A DNA stretch of 64,000 nt, taken from NCBI GenBank assembly GCA_023444055.1, contig JAEZRV010000073.1:120021-184020 (forward strand), read 5' to 3'. The stretch comes from Bacillota bacterium (GTDB lineage Bacteria > Bacillota > Clostridia > Acetivibrionales > DSM-1351). The first letter of the stretch is position 1. Each line of letters opens with the position of its first letter. A program made the position numbers and the translations under genes. Shown here one piece after another: positions 35,378-44,209 of the stretch. The notes below the pieces were generated by a model. That model did not search any database and was not told the DNA's origin. It saw only the letters and a list, made by a program, of their open reading frames with translations.

Positions 35378-36502
35378 ATGGATAAATTGATTATGAACAG
35401 TCATGAATTTTATATGAAAAGAGCTTTACAGCTTGCAAGGGGTGGTTGGGGAAGAACTAATCCTAATCCTTTGGTTGGAGCAGTAATTGTAAAGGACAAT
35501 GAAATAATCTCAGAGGGGTATCATAAAATTATAGGTGGTCCTCATGCAGAGGTTGATGCATTTAATAATTGCAGGCAGAGTGCAGAAGGGGGAACAATCT
35601 ATGTTAATTTAGAACCATGTTCCCATTATGGAAGAACGCCTCCTTGTGCTATGAAAATTATAGAATCCGGTATTAAAAAAGTTGTAATTGCTATGCAAGA
35701 TCCCAATCCCTTAGTATCCGGAAGAGGAATAAAAATGCTGAAGGATGCAGGAATTGAAGTGGTTACAGGTGTACTTGAAAAAGAGGCTAAGGTACTAAAT
35801 GAAATATTTATAAAATACATTAGTCAAAAGATGCCTTTTGTGATTATGAAAACTGCAATGACATTAGATGGTAAGATAGCGACCGCTAGTGGTGACTCTA
35901 AGTGGATTTCAGGGGAAAGCTCAAGGCAGTATGTACATGCTTTACGTGACAGAGTATCAGCTATTATGGTGGGAATAAACACAGTATTAGTTGATAATCC
36001 ATCACTTACCACCAGATTAAATTCTGGGGAAGGTAAGGATCCAATTAGAATTATTGTGGACAGCAAGGGTGTTATACCTATTGATAGCCAAGTAATCAAT
36101 GTGGAATCTTCAGCAGGAGCAATTCTTGCTACAACGTCATTAATAAAAAGTGAAAAGGAAAAACAGCTCAAAGACAAGGGAGTAAACGTTCTGAAGCTGG
36201 ACAGTCTAGATTGTGCTGGACATGTTGATTTGACTAAATTAATGCAGAAATTATACGAGTTTCAAATAGACAGTGTTCTTTTAGAGGGTGGAGGTAACTT
36301 AAATGCAGCCGCTTTAAACTGCGGAATAGTAGATAAAGTCATGAGTTTTATTGCACCTAAAATTATTGGTGGGATTAATGCTAAAACACCCGTTGAGGGT
36401 GAAGGAATTAATTTTATGAAGAATGCTATTAGCTTAAAAGATATAAACATTCAAAGATTTGATGAGGATATTCTCATAGAAGGATATGTGGAAGGAGAAT
36501 AA
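35378..36502 (+). CDS. ribD: Bifunctional riboflavin deaminase/reductase RibD
   Basis: A 374-residue enzyme with an N-terminal zinc deaminase (HAEVDAF and PCSHYGRTPPCAMKIIESG) and a C-terminal reductase (KTAMTLDGKIATASGDSKWIS, ALRDRVSAIMVGINTVLVDNPSLT, LLEGGGNLNA). It converts the GTP-derived pyrimidine to the ribitylamino intermediate with NADPH. The start is uncertain: ATG at 35378 or 35393 (MNSHEFYMKRAL). Neither has a strong ribosome site. Its stop overlaps the ribE start (TAATG). Confidence 0.95.
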   Translation: MDKLIMNSHEFYMKRALQLARGGWGRTNPNPLVGAVIVKDNEIISEGYHKIIGGPHAEVDAFNNCRQSAEGGTIYVNLEPCSHYGRTPPCAMKIIESGIKKVVIAMQDPNPLVSGRGIKMLKDAGIEVVTGVLEKEAKVLNEIFIKYISQKMPFVIMKTAMTLDGKIATASGDSKWISGESSRQYVHALRDRVSAIMVGINTVLVDNPSLTTRLNSGEGKDPIRIIVDSKGVIPIDSQVINVESSAGAILATTSLIKSEKEKQLKDKGVNVLKLDSLDCAGHVDLTKLMQKLYEFQIDSVLLEGGGNLNAAALNCGIVDKVMSFIAPKIIGGINAKTPVEGEGINFMKNAISLKDINIQRFDEDILIEGYVEGE

Positions 36503-37170
36503 TGTTTACAGGTATAGTAGAGGAAATAGGAAACGTTCGAAAAATAGTACATGGGAGCTTATCTATAAAGCTTTCTATAAACTGCTCTAAGATTCTAGAA
36601 GATGTTAAAATAGGAGACAGTATTGCTGTAAATGGAATATGCCTTACAGTAGTTGAGATGTCTTCTTCATGGTTCACTGTAGATGTTATGCCTGAAACCA
36701 TGAGGATGACAAGCCTAGGTAGGCTAAATGTATCTGATAAGGTTAATTTGGAGAGAGCTTTAAAATTGTCGGATAGGCTAGGAGGACATATTGTTTCTGG
36801 CCATATCGACGGAACGGGAATTATTAAAAATATAGTTGAGGAAGATAACGCAATCTGGATTACTGTTGAAGCTTCAGAATCAATACTGAAATACATTATA
36901 TATAAAGGCTCTGTTTCGCTTGATGGTACAAGCCTTACCGTTGCTCATATAGATGAGTGCTGTTTTAAAGTCTCTCTTATACCACATACAGCAGGAAATA
37001 CGATTCTTGGATATCTCAAAGCAGGTGACCAGATAAATATTGAGTGTGATATAATTGGAAAATATGTAGAGAGACTTCTGAATGGTAATGTACAAGATTG
37101 TAATTCACAGGCTTCTAAATCAAAAAAGGATATTTCAATAGACTTTCTTAGGAGTAATGGATTTGCTTAA
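36502..37170 (+). CDS. ribE: Riboflavin synthase alpha subunit
   Basis: A 222-residue two-domain riboflavin synthase which dismutates lumazine to riboflavin. It begins MFTGIVEEIG, with NGICLTVVE and the second-half repeat DGTSLTVAH, plus HIVSGHIDGTG. The homologous halves are visible. It overlaps ribD by 1 base, and the FMN riboswitch controls it. Confidence 0.97.
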   Translation: MFTGIVEEIGNVRKIVHGSLSIKLSINCSKILEDVKIGDSIAVNGICLTVVEMSSSWFTVDVMPETMRMTSLGRLNVSDKVNLERALKLSDRLGGHIVSGHIDGTGIIKNIVEEDNAIWITVEASESILKYIIYKGSVSLDGTSLTVAHIDECCFKVSLIPHTAGNTILGYLKAGDQINIECDIIGKYVERLLNGNVQDCNSQASKSKKDISIDFLRSNGFA

Positions 37171-37329
37171 TGAAATAGCTTAGCACGAATAAACTTGTAC
37201 AAAATATTAGTCCTAAATAAATGGAAATAGATTTAGTCCAAATAGATTAATACAAATAGAAAAATAAAGATATATAACTAAAGATTACAAATAATTTGAT
37301 TCAAAAAATTGTTAAATGGAGGGATGAAC

Positions 37330-38553
37330 ATGAGTTTTAATTCTATTGAAGAAGCTATAGAAGATATTAGACAGGGAAAAATGGTTTTGGTTATGGATGA
37401 TGAAGATAGAGAAAATGAAGGCGATCTTTTGATGGCGGCTGAAAAGGTAACACATGAACATGTGAACTTTATGGTTACCTACGGAAAAGGCTTAATATGT
37501 GTACCTATAACTCCAGAACATGCTCAAAAGCTAGATCTCAATCCTATGGTGGCTATGAATACTGAAACAATGAAGACATCATTTACTGTAACAGTAGATC
37601 ATAGAAATTCAACAACTGGTATATCGGCATTTGAAAGGGCAAACACCATAAAAGAATTAGCTAACCCGAATGCTGTTAGCAGTGATTTTCTTAGACCTGG
37701 ACATATTTTTCCGTTAATTGCCAGAGAAGGTGGAGTATTGAAACGCTCAGGTCATACTGAGACAGCTGTTGATCTTGCAAGGCTTGCTGGTTTGTATCCA
37801 GCAGGAGTTATTTGTGAGGTCATGAATAATGATGGAACGATGGCTAGATTGCCTCAATTACTTGAGTTTTCTAAAAAGCATAACCTTAAAATTATTACAG
37901 TTGCAGATTTAATTTCCTACAGAAGCCATAAAGAAAAGGTAATTCAAGCTGCTGCAGTAGCAAAGCTTCCAACAGAATATGGTGAATTCAAAATTGCAGC
38001 ATACGAAAATATAATTAATGGTGAACACCATGTGGCTTTAGTAAAGGGAGACGTTGCAGAATCGGATGAACCAGTCTTGGTAAGGGTACATTCTGAATGT
38101 TTGACCGGCGATGCTTTTCATTCACAAAGGTGTGACTGTGGGGAACAGTTAGATGCTGCTATGAGACAGATAAGTGAAGAGGGAAAAGGTGTGCTACTAT
38201 ATATGCGTCAAGAAGGGCGTGGAATAGGTCTGGTAAATAAAATCCGTGCTTATGAGCTTCAGGATAAAGGTAAGGATACAGTGGAAGCAAACGTACTATT
38301 GGGCTTTGCGCCTGATTTAAGAGAATATGGAACAGGTGCACAGATTCTATATGATTTAGGCATCAGAAAAATCAGACTGCTCACTAATAATCCTAAGAAG
38401 ATTGTTGGTTTGAGCGGGTATGGACTTGAAATTGTTGAACGAGTACCGATTCAGCTTGCTCCGAAAGAGGCAAATGAATTTTATTTGAAAACCAAAAAAG
38501 AAAAAATGGGACATATACTAAATGGGTTTGATAATAATTTAAATTCAAAATAA
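37330..38553 (+). CDS. ribBA: Bifunctional DHBP synthase / GTP cyclohydrolase II
   Basis: A 407-residue fusion. The N-terminal half makes dihydroxybutanone phosphate (DDEDRENEGDLLMAAE; RPGHIFPL). The C-terminal half is GTP cyclohydrolase II with zinc ligands in HSECLTGDAFHSQRCDCGEQL and the RQEGRGIGLVNKIRAYELQD loop. I use the ATG at 37330, with GGAGGG 6 bases before it, instead of the upstream TTG at 37309. About 160 bp separate it from ribE without an obvious terminator. Confidence 0.97.
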   Translation: MSFNSIEEAIEDIRQGKMVLVMDDEDRENEGDLLMAAEKVTHEHVNFMVTYGKGLICVPITPEHAQKLDLNPMVAMNTETMKTSFTVTVDHRNSTTGISAFERANTIKELANPNAVSSDFLRPGHIFPLIAREGGVLKRSGHTETAVDLARLAGLYPAGVICEVMNNDGTMARLPQLLEFSKKHNLKIITVADLISYRSHKEKVIQAAAVAKLPTEYGEFKIAAYENIINGEHHVALVKGDVAESDEPVLVRVHSECLTGDAFHSQRCDCGEQLDAAMRQISEEGKGVLLYMRQEGRGIGLVNKIRAYELQDKGKDTVEANVLLGFAPDLREYGTGAQILYDLGIRKIRLLTNNPKKIVGLSGYGLEIVERVPIQLAPKEANEFYLKTKKEKMGHILNGFDNNLNSK

Positions 38554-38570
38554 ATTAGGAGGAATACGAA

Positions 38571-39038
38571 ATGTCAATTAAAACTTATGAAGGAAAATTA
38601 GTTGCAAATGGATTGAAGTTTGGAGTTGTTATTGGTCGTTTTAATGAGTTTATAGGAAGTAAACTATATGGTGGAGTAATTGATGGATTGGTAAGACATG
38701 GAGCTAATGAAGAAGATATTGAAGCAGCATGGGTACCAGGTGCTTTTGAAATTCCATTAGTTGCACAGAAGCTTGCTGCATCAAAGAAATATGATGCCGT
38801 GATTTGTATAGGAGCTGTAATCAGAGGTTCAACAGCACATTTTGACTTTGTTGCAAGTGAGGTGTCCAAAGGTATTGCAAAGGTTTCATTAGATACAGGA
38901 GTTCCTGTGATTTTCGGAGTTCTGACTACTGATACCATTGAACAGGCTATTGAAAGAGCAGGCACAAAGGCTGGAAATAAAGGCTATGATGCGGCAGTTA
39001 CTGCTATTGAGATGGCTAATTTGTTAAAGCAGGTTTGA
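38571..39038 (+). CDS. ribH: 6,7-dimethyl-8-ribityllumazine synthase
   Basis: A 155-residue lumazine synthase, which condenses the RibD and RibBA products and assembles as an icosahedral or pentameric shell. Visible are VVIGRFNEFI, WVPGAFEIPL, CIGAVIRGSTAHFDFV and the catalytic His in AHFD. AGGAGG precedes the ATG. It is the last gene of the riboflavin operon. Confidence 0.97.
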   Translation: MSIKTYEGKLVANGLKFGVVIGRFNEFIGSKLYGGVIDGLVRHGANEEDIEAAWVPGAFEIPLVAQKLAASKKYDAVICIGAVIRGSTAHFDFVASEVSKGIAKVSLDTGVPVIFGVLTTDTIEQAIERAGTKAGNKGYDAAVTAIEMANLLKQV

Positions 39039-39177
39039 GAAATGGGTGAGAGTGTACAGTACCATAAGGTAGCTGCCACCAAGAATACTATAAAATTCTT
39101 GACTTCTAATAATTCAATTCTCTACGTGGGGTAGTCGTATTATTAGTTTAAACACTGATTATATGCAGTAATTGAGA

Positions 39178-39227
39178 GGGCAATAGATTGCCGTAATTTT
39201 TTTACGGAAATCTATTGCCCTTTGTTT
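39178..39227 (+). terminator. Terminator of the riboflavin operon
   Basis: The arm GGGCAATAGATT (39178-39189) pairs with AATCTATTGCCC (39209-39220), with a nested CCGTAA/TTACGG stem, followed by TTTGTTT. Confidence 0.85.
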
Positions 39228-39283
39228 GAGTATTCAGTATAATAATAATGTTAATAATAGAATATAGAGGAGTGGTTTCTATT

Positions 39284-40444
39284 ATGTTAAAAAAATTTGA
39301 AGTAAAAAACTTTAAAAATTTTAAGGAAAACATAGTAATTGATTTTTCAAACATTGGTGGTTACCAGTTTAACACAGATTGTATAACAGATAATCTTATC
39401 AGCAAAATGCTTATATACGGAAGAAATGCAACAGGGAAAACAAATTTAGGCAGAGCTATAATGGATATTAAATTCAATTTGCATAATTTGTTTAGTGATA
39501 GAATTCTAGGAAAACTTAATGAAATTTTGTATATAAATGTAGATTCAGATGATAATTATGCTGAATTTAAATATACATTTACATTTGATGATAAAGAGCT
39601 AGTATATAAGTATAGTAAATTATCTATGACTCAATTACGAGATGAAGAACTTATAATAGATGGACATATGATTTTTTATTATAACTTTTTAGATCACAAG
39701 TATAATTTTGATAATTTGGACTACATTGAAGCAGAATCAGTTATAACATCTAGGTTCTTAGATTCTGTAAAAGAGATTGAAAATGCAGAAGATTTAGATG
39801 TACGAACTTTACCCTTTATGAGGTGGTTGATTAATAACGCTGCTTTGGCGGAATATTCTATTTTGTTAAAGTTGGATGATTATATTAGACGGATGTCTAT
39901 TTTAACTGTGGGAAGTATGGTTAGAACGAATAGAGTTAGTGATAATTTCTTTGATACATTAAAAGATCCAAACAAACTGAAAGATTTTGAAGAATTCTTA
40001 AATTTTATGGGAGTAGAGTGTCGTTTGGTTTTAGAAAAACTTCCTGATGGTAAAAGTGAATTATATTTTAAACATAAGGAATTAGTTCCATTTTATGAAA
40101 ATGATTCAAGCGGAACGTTAGCACTTGTAGATTTGTACAGAAAATATTTTATAGGAAAAACACCATCAATGATGTACCTTGATGAGTTTGATGCCTTTTA
40201 TCATTTTGAAATGGCAGAGAATCTATTGAAATATTTTAAAATAAAATTTCCAAATTGCCAAATTATTTTAACTTCTCATAATACTAATTTGATAACAAAT
40301 AGGATAATGCGTCCAGATTGCTTGTTCATTTTATCAAAAAGTGGTCAATTGACATCACTTTGTAATGCAACGAATCGTGAATTAAGAGAAGGACACAATC
40401 TAGAGAAAATGTATATAAGCGGGGAATTTGACAGATATGAATGA
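39284..40444 (+). CDS. AAA family ATPase (RloA/AbiL/AriA-like), probable antiphage component
   Basis: A 386-residue ABC/SMC-like AAA_15 ATPase: N-terminal FEVKNFKNFKENIVIDFSNI, Walker A YGRNATGKTNLG, a signature-like SSGTLALVDLY, Walker B PSMMYLDEFDAFYH, and ILTSHNTNL. The region between is short, without a long coiled coil. Start at the ATG at 39284, with GAGGAG upstream. It overlaps the following TOPRIM-like gene by 8 bases, so the two are coupled. ATPase-TOPRIM pairs of this sort occur in RloAB/AbiL and PARIS (AriA-AriB) defence systems. Which subtype this is cannot be settled by eye. Confidence 0.8.
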   Translation: MLKKFEVKNFKNFKENIVIDFSNIGGYQFNTDCITDNLISKMLIYGRNATGKTNLGRAIMDIKFNLHNLFSDRILGKLNEILYINVDSDDNYAEFKYTFTFDDKELVYKYSKLSMTQLRDEELIIDGHMIFYYNFLDHKYNFDNLDYIEAESVITSRFLDSVKEIENAEDLDVRTLPFMRWLINNAALAEYSILLKLDDYIRRMSILTVGSMVRTNRVSDNFFDTLKDPNKLKDFEEFLNFMGVECRLVLEKLPDGKSELYFKHKELVPFYENDSSGTLALVDLYRKYFIGKTPSMMYLDEFDAFYHFEMAENLLKYFKIKFPNCQIILTSHNTNLITNRIMRPDCLFILSKSGQLTSLCNATNRELREGHNLEKMYISGEFDRYE

Positions 40445-41471
40445 CTTCCAATTATTGAAAAACAGAGATCGCAAGCGAAAATTACTTATTGTTGAAGGAG
40501 AACATGAAAAATACAAATTATTCAAATTAATTCTTCAAACTTTTCAAGAAATAGATATTAGCATTGAAGATATAGTTATTTATGAAACTAATATTATTGA
40601 AGATATAGTTATTTATGAAACTAATATTTATGTATTGCACAAACAAATAGCGGAATATTATGGTGATGAATGGTATAATGAAGATGTTGACTTACCTCAT
40701 ATTATCGGTAAGCATAATAACAAAAAAATAGATAAAAATTCTTATACAAATATATTTTTAATCTTCGATTATGAACGTCACGATCCTTATTTTTCTGAAG
40801 ATAAGATAGAAAAATTGCAACGTTATTTTATAGATTCAGCAGATATGGGTAAGCTATACATCAATTATCCTATGATAGAATCTTATCAGCATCACAATCC
40901 TTTTCCTGATGCAGGCTATGATGAATTGTTTGTAAGTGTAGCTTTACAGCCAGGTTCTCGTTATAAAGGTTTAGTAAAAGATACATTTATAGCTAGACTT
41001 ATAGATTTACCTGAGAAACTTGAAAAGTTACTATCAGATAGATTTGGTATTGGAGATATTGAAGCTTGCAAGAAATGTACTCAAAAATTATTAGAAATAT
41101 CAAATCCTACGAATTTATTGGAAAACATTAATCAAGTTCTTTTAGAGTTTTTATCTGATTCTGAGATACAAGTAGCAAAAAAACAAATATATCATTGGTT
41201 AAAAAGTAAAGAACATATTCAGAATAGTAAAAGCTATTACGATTATATGCGTGAGATATTTATACAAATCGTTTTACATAATATTAGCAAGGGAAGTAAG
41301 ATACAAAACATAAATTCTAATGATAATAGATATTTATTTGAGTTATTGGATTTAAGTAAAATATTAAACATACAGAACAATGTAAGCAGAGATACAATAA
41401 CAGGTTATATTTGGGTGTTAAATACTTGTGTTTTTATAATTCCAGACTATAATTTTAGTTTGGTAGAATAG
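40437..41471 (+). CDS. TOPRIM-like effector partner of the AAA ATPase
   Basis: A 344-residue protein. The N-terminal LLIVEGEHEKYKLFKLI fits the TOPRIM EGxxE motif and IFLIFDYERHDP fits the DxE/DxD metal motif, as in OLD, RloB and AriB nucleases. The rest is helical and unrecognised. Between the two motifs is an exact 33-bp tandem duplication that doubles 11 residues (IEDIVIYETNI). The ATG at 40437 lies inside the end of the ATPase gene. Likely role: nuclease or translation-arresting effector released on phage sensing; this is inference from the pair. Confidence 0.7.
   Translation: MNDFQLLKNRDRKRKLLIVEGEHEKYKLFKLILQTFQEIDISIEDIVIYETNIIEDIVIYETNIYVLHKQIAEYYGDEWYNEDVDLPHIIGKHNNKKIDKNSYTNIFLIFDYERHDPYFSEDKIEKLQRYFIDSADMGKLYINYPMIESYQHHNPFPDAGYDELFVSVALQPGSRYKGLVKDTFIARLIDLPEKLEKLLSDRFGIGDIEACKKCTQKLLEISNPTNLLENINQVLLEFLSDSEIQVAKKQIYHWLKSKEHIQNSKSYYDYMREIFIQIVLHNISKGSKIQNINSNDNRYLFELLDLSKILNIQNNVSRDTITGYIWVLNTCVFIIPDYNFSLVE
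40563..40628 (+). repeat. Exact 33-bp in-frame tandem duplication in the TOPRIM-like gene
   Basis: Two identical 33-base copies (40563-40595 and 40596-40628), each starting ATTGAAGATATAGTTATT. The duplication keeps the frame and adds 11 residues near the metal-binding core. Identity implies a recent event. Confidence 0.97.
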
Positions 41472-41593
41472 CTTCAAATGAACAACTTATAAAACCTCAG
41501 ATATTACACAAATAATAGGCGTACATCCTATAAATATAATAAATCCAATAATCCTCTGTACATAAACTATTTATTAAAGGATAAACATTTAAA

Positions 41594-42202
41594 CTATACT
41601 CTTATGAAAGAATTATAAACCAAAAAGGTTTCCTCTCTTAATATATTATAAATTTTTTTTTGAATAACATAAATATCATTAATATCTTTAAGTATTTTTG
41701 TACCATACTCAAATCTATTAAAGGTTTTTGATTTTCTTACTATTATTGCTTGGAATTTTGTGACATTATTACTTAAATATATATTAATCTCAATAATGCT
41801 ACCAATGTTAAGATTTGCTTCAGAACAAATACGCATACCAGAATAACTAATATCTATTATACATGCATCTTTCCAATTAGGGGTATCAACTACTTTGACA
41901 TCTGCAAGTAATGAAACGGGATATCTGTAATAATCTCTTCTTAATTCTAGTACCTCGGTTTTAACTTCTTTAGGACAAATAAGAAGGTTACCATCTGTAA
42001 TGGCAATAATTCTACCTCCAAAAAGTTGTATTTCATTATTATTTCCTATTATCCCCAATAAAACTGGGTCTCCCTTAAGCAGATTAACATTTTTGCAGTC
42101 AGTGTCATCAAACTTAACAGTAACTAATTTATTAATATCACCACTTACGACTGAGCAATTCATTGTCTTTATTTTTGTATAATGCCTTAACACTAAGGTC
42201 AT
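41594..42202 (-). CDS. PilZ-domain c-di-GMP-binding protein (YcgR-like)
   Basis: A 202-residue protein with an N-terminal YcgR-type beta barrel (~1-90) and a C-terminal PilZ domain. The c-di-GMP motifs are RRDYYRYPV (RxxxR) and DISYSGMRICSE (DxSxxG). Such proteins alter motility or surface functions when c-di-GMP is high. Start ATG at 42202, with GGAGGG 7 bases upstream; a TTG at 42223 is less likely. It is monocistronic. Confidence 0.92.
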   Translation of the reverse strand: MTLVLRHYTKIKTMNCSVVSGDINKLVTVKFDDTDCKNVNLLKGDPVLLGIIGNNNEIQLFGGRIIAITDGNLLICPKEVKTEVLELRRDYYRYPVSLLADVKVVDTPNWKDACIIDISYSGMRICSEANLNIGSIIEINIYLSNNVTKFQAIIVRKSKTFNRFEYGTKILKDINDIYVIQKKIYNILREETFLVYNSFIRV

Positions 42203-42705
42203 GTAGCAACCCTCCAATATCAAAATTTTAAGTGCTTTTTAAAGTATTAGTAAAAAAATTGAAAAATAAATGTCATAAAGTTGTAAAATATATTAAAATT
42301 ATACAGCGTATTTTTCAATAAAGCAATAAATTTGTATAAACTTAGCGCAATTTGTAATTGCTTACTATATGTTTGAGGTTGTTTTTTATATTTATAACTC
42401 AAATCTGCACATTAAAAATGACTTATAACTACTGATATTAGCCAACCCAAGCAAGCGGAGTGTGTTGCTTTTTAAAAATATAGCTATTACTATTTTGGCG
42501 AAAAAGTAATAGTTTTAGCGATTTACGCTACTTATTCTTGTAAAAAATAGTACTTTATAAATATTAATTGTTACAACACTCTACATTTTAAAAGCTTTAA
42601 CCTAGTGAAATTGTAAAAAGCTAACTAAAAATCATCTGAACTGATAGTTTAGCAAGGATTGACGTAGCCTTAGAAAACATGCTATATTTATATTACAATT
42701 GAAAA
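42203..42705. other. Intergenic region between the PilZ gene and the preQ1 riboswitch
   Basis: About 500 bases with no gene. It holds small hairpins: AAGCAA/TTGCTT with a 10-base loop then TTTT (about 42451-42475), and CTATTACT/AGTAATAG (about 42482-42514). It must carry the divergent promoters for the PilZ gene and the riboswitch transcript. Confidence 0.5.
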
Positions 42706-42778
42706 ACAGACAGTTCGTAACCATCCTGTCTATAAATAAAACTACGGGCCAGCTATCGGTGGATAGCTTATTTTTTTT
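42706..42778 (+). promoter_or_regulatory. PreQ1-I riboswitch with terminator
   Basis: Stem AGACAG (42708-42713), loop TTCGTAACCATC, stem CTGTCT (42726-42731) and the A-rich tail ATAAATAAAACTAC (42732-42745). This fits the preQ1-I aptamer closely (hairpin plus AAAAACUA tail). The expression platform is the hairpin AGCTATC-GGTG-GATAGCT (42751-42768) followed by TATTTTTTTT. PreQ1 binding would terminate transcription of the HgdB/HgdC-like genes downstream. A further hairpin at 42784-42820 lies between it and the gene. Confidence 0.9.
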
Positions 42779-42783
42779 AACAT

Positions 42784-42820
42784 ACAATGTTGGCATGTAA
42801 TGCTTGGTATGCCAGATTGT
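42784..42820 (+). other. Second hairpin downstream of the preQ1 riboswitch
   Basis: ACAATGTTGGCAT pairs with ATGCCAGATTGT around a GTAATGCTTGGT loop. A T-rich run (about 42848-42856) follows some distance later. It might add a second control point or stabilise the 5' end; no function is shown. Confidence 0.5.
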
Positions 42821-42877
42821 ATTGTTTATATTCAGGGGCGTAGTGCCTTTTTTTTATTGCTTTTTTAGGGGGAGCAA

Positions 42878-44128
42878 ATGAGGAATATTGGAATTACAAC
42901 GACAGTACCTATTGAGGTATTGATAGCAGCAGGGTATAACGTAATTGATTTAAATAATATTTTTATATCAACTGAGATGTATGCGCAGGACATTGAAAGG
43001 GCTGAAAGAGATGGGTTTCCTAAAAGTTCTTGTGCGTGGATTAAAGGAATATATGGTGCTTGCTTAAGATGTGGTATTAGTGAAATAGTGGGGGTAGTAG
43101 AAGGAGATTGCTCAAATACCAGAGCACTTTTAGAGGTCTTAAAAGGAAGAGGAATAAAAGTACACAATTTCTCGTATCCGCCGGAGCATACGTTAAGCAA
43201 TGTTAATGCAGAAATAAATCGGTTTATGGAGAACTTCGATGTTTCACTAGAACAGGTGGAAGCTGTAAGAAAAGAACTGAATGAAGTCAGACATTACGCA
43301 AAGATAATTGATGAGCTGACTTATATAGATAACAAGGCTACGGGTTTAGAAAACCATATATCCCAAGTCAGTATGAGTGACTTTGCTACTTTAAGTGACT
43401 CAAGCACTCAAATAGAGATAAATACTTTAAGTGGCACTAATACGCTAAATGACCATGATGCACCAGATGACTCAATTATGCTTAAAGACTCAGAAATGCC
43501 ATTTGCTTCTGCCCAGCTAAGTAAATCTGACATGTTAAGTGGTTCAATGTCAAATGTCGTTTTAAATATAAGTGGCTCGGATACTTTAGTGGGTATTGAT
43601 TCAACCCCAGAAAATAATTTAACTAAAATGGATTGCACTCAGAGTAATCCGGCAAAGTGCAAAAATAGGCTTTTGGAAAAAATACACGAAATCAGAAATA
43701 GGACTCCTAAAAATGATAAACTTCGTCTTGGATATATAGGCGTACCTCCTATGACCAGTGATATATATTCATACGTGGAGAGCTTTGAAGCAAGTTTTGT
43801 ATATAACGAAGTCCAAAGGGAATTTGCATTTCCAAGAGCAATTGAGGCGCAAAGCATATATGAGCAGTATTATGATTATACTTATCCCTATGATTTAACA
43901 TTTCGATTGAAGGAAATATGCAAGCAGATTGAGCTGAGAAGGCTTGATGGAATAATACATTACACCCAGTCCTTCTGCCACAGAGCAATTGAGGACATTG
44001 TAATTAAAGAAGCCTTGGATATTCCTGTACTGACAATTGAGGGGGATAAATCCAATTGCCTTGACTCTAGAACAAAGCTGAGAATTGAAGCGTTTCTTGA
44101 TATGCTCATGGATTTGAAATTTACCTGA
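42878..44128 (+). CDS. HgdB/BcrB-like 2-hydroxyacyl-CoA dehydratase-family (double-cubane-type) reductase
   Basis: A 416-residue protein of the HgdB/FldB/BcrB superfamily. The N-terminal part has CAWIKGIYGACLRCGIS and VEGDCSNTRALLEVLKGRG, the cysteine-rich cluster region; the C-terminal part has IIHYTQSFCHRAIED, PVLTIEGDKSNCLDSRTKLRIEAFLD. It is alone rather than one of an A/B pair, as for double-cubane cluster proteins that receive electrons from a HgdC-type ATPase. Residues ~165-268 are an unusual Ser/Thr/Asp-rich insert. AGGGGGAG precedes the ATG. It lies behind a preQ1 riboswitch and is followed by the activator and queC, so a role in queuosine metabolism is inferred. Substrate unknown. 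Confidence 0.82.
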   Translation: MRNIGITTTVPIEVLIAAGYNVIDLNNIFISTEMYAQDIERAERDGFPKSSCAWIKGIYGACLRCGISEIVGVVEGDCSNTRALLEVLKGRGIKVHNFSYPPEHTLSNVNAEINRFMENFDVSLEQVEAVRKELNEVRHYAKIIDELTYIDNKATGLENHISQVSMSDFATLSDSSTQIEINTLSGTNTLNDHDAPDDSIMLKDSEMPFASAQLSKSDMLSGSMSNVVLNISGSDTLVGIDSTPENNLTKMDCTQSNPAKCKNRLLEKIHEIRNRTPKNDKLRLGYIGVPPMTSDIYSYVESFEASFVYNEVQREFAFPRAIEAQSIYEQYYDYTYPYDLTFRLKEICKQIELRRLDGIIHYTQSFCHRAIEDIVIKEALDIPVLTIEGDKSNCLDSRTKLRIEAFLDMLMDLKFT

Positions 44129-44209
44129 TAGCATGATATTGATAATCTACTTTAGCTGAGTAATTGTAAGGGCACGAAAACTTATAAGTACAAGTGGGGA
44201 GTTATTTAA

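Noticed and set aside
42451..42475. Possible c-di-GMP riboswitch near the PilZ gene
   Set aside because: The stem AAGCAA/TTGCTT lacks the conserved c-di-GMP-I or -II core, so I left it as a small hairpin.
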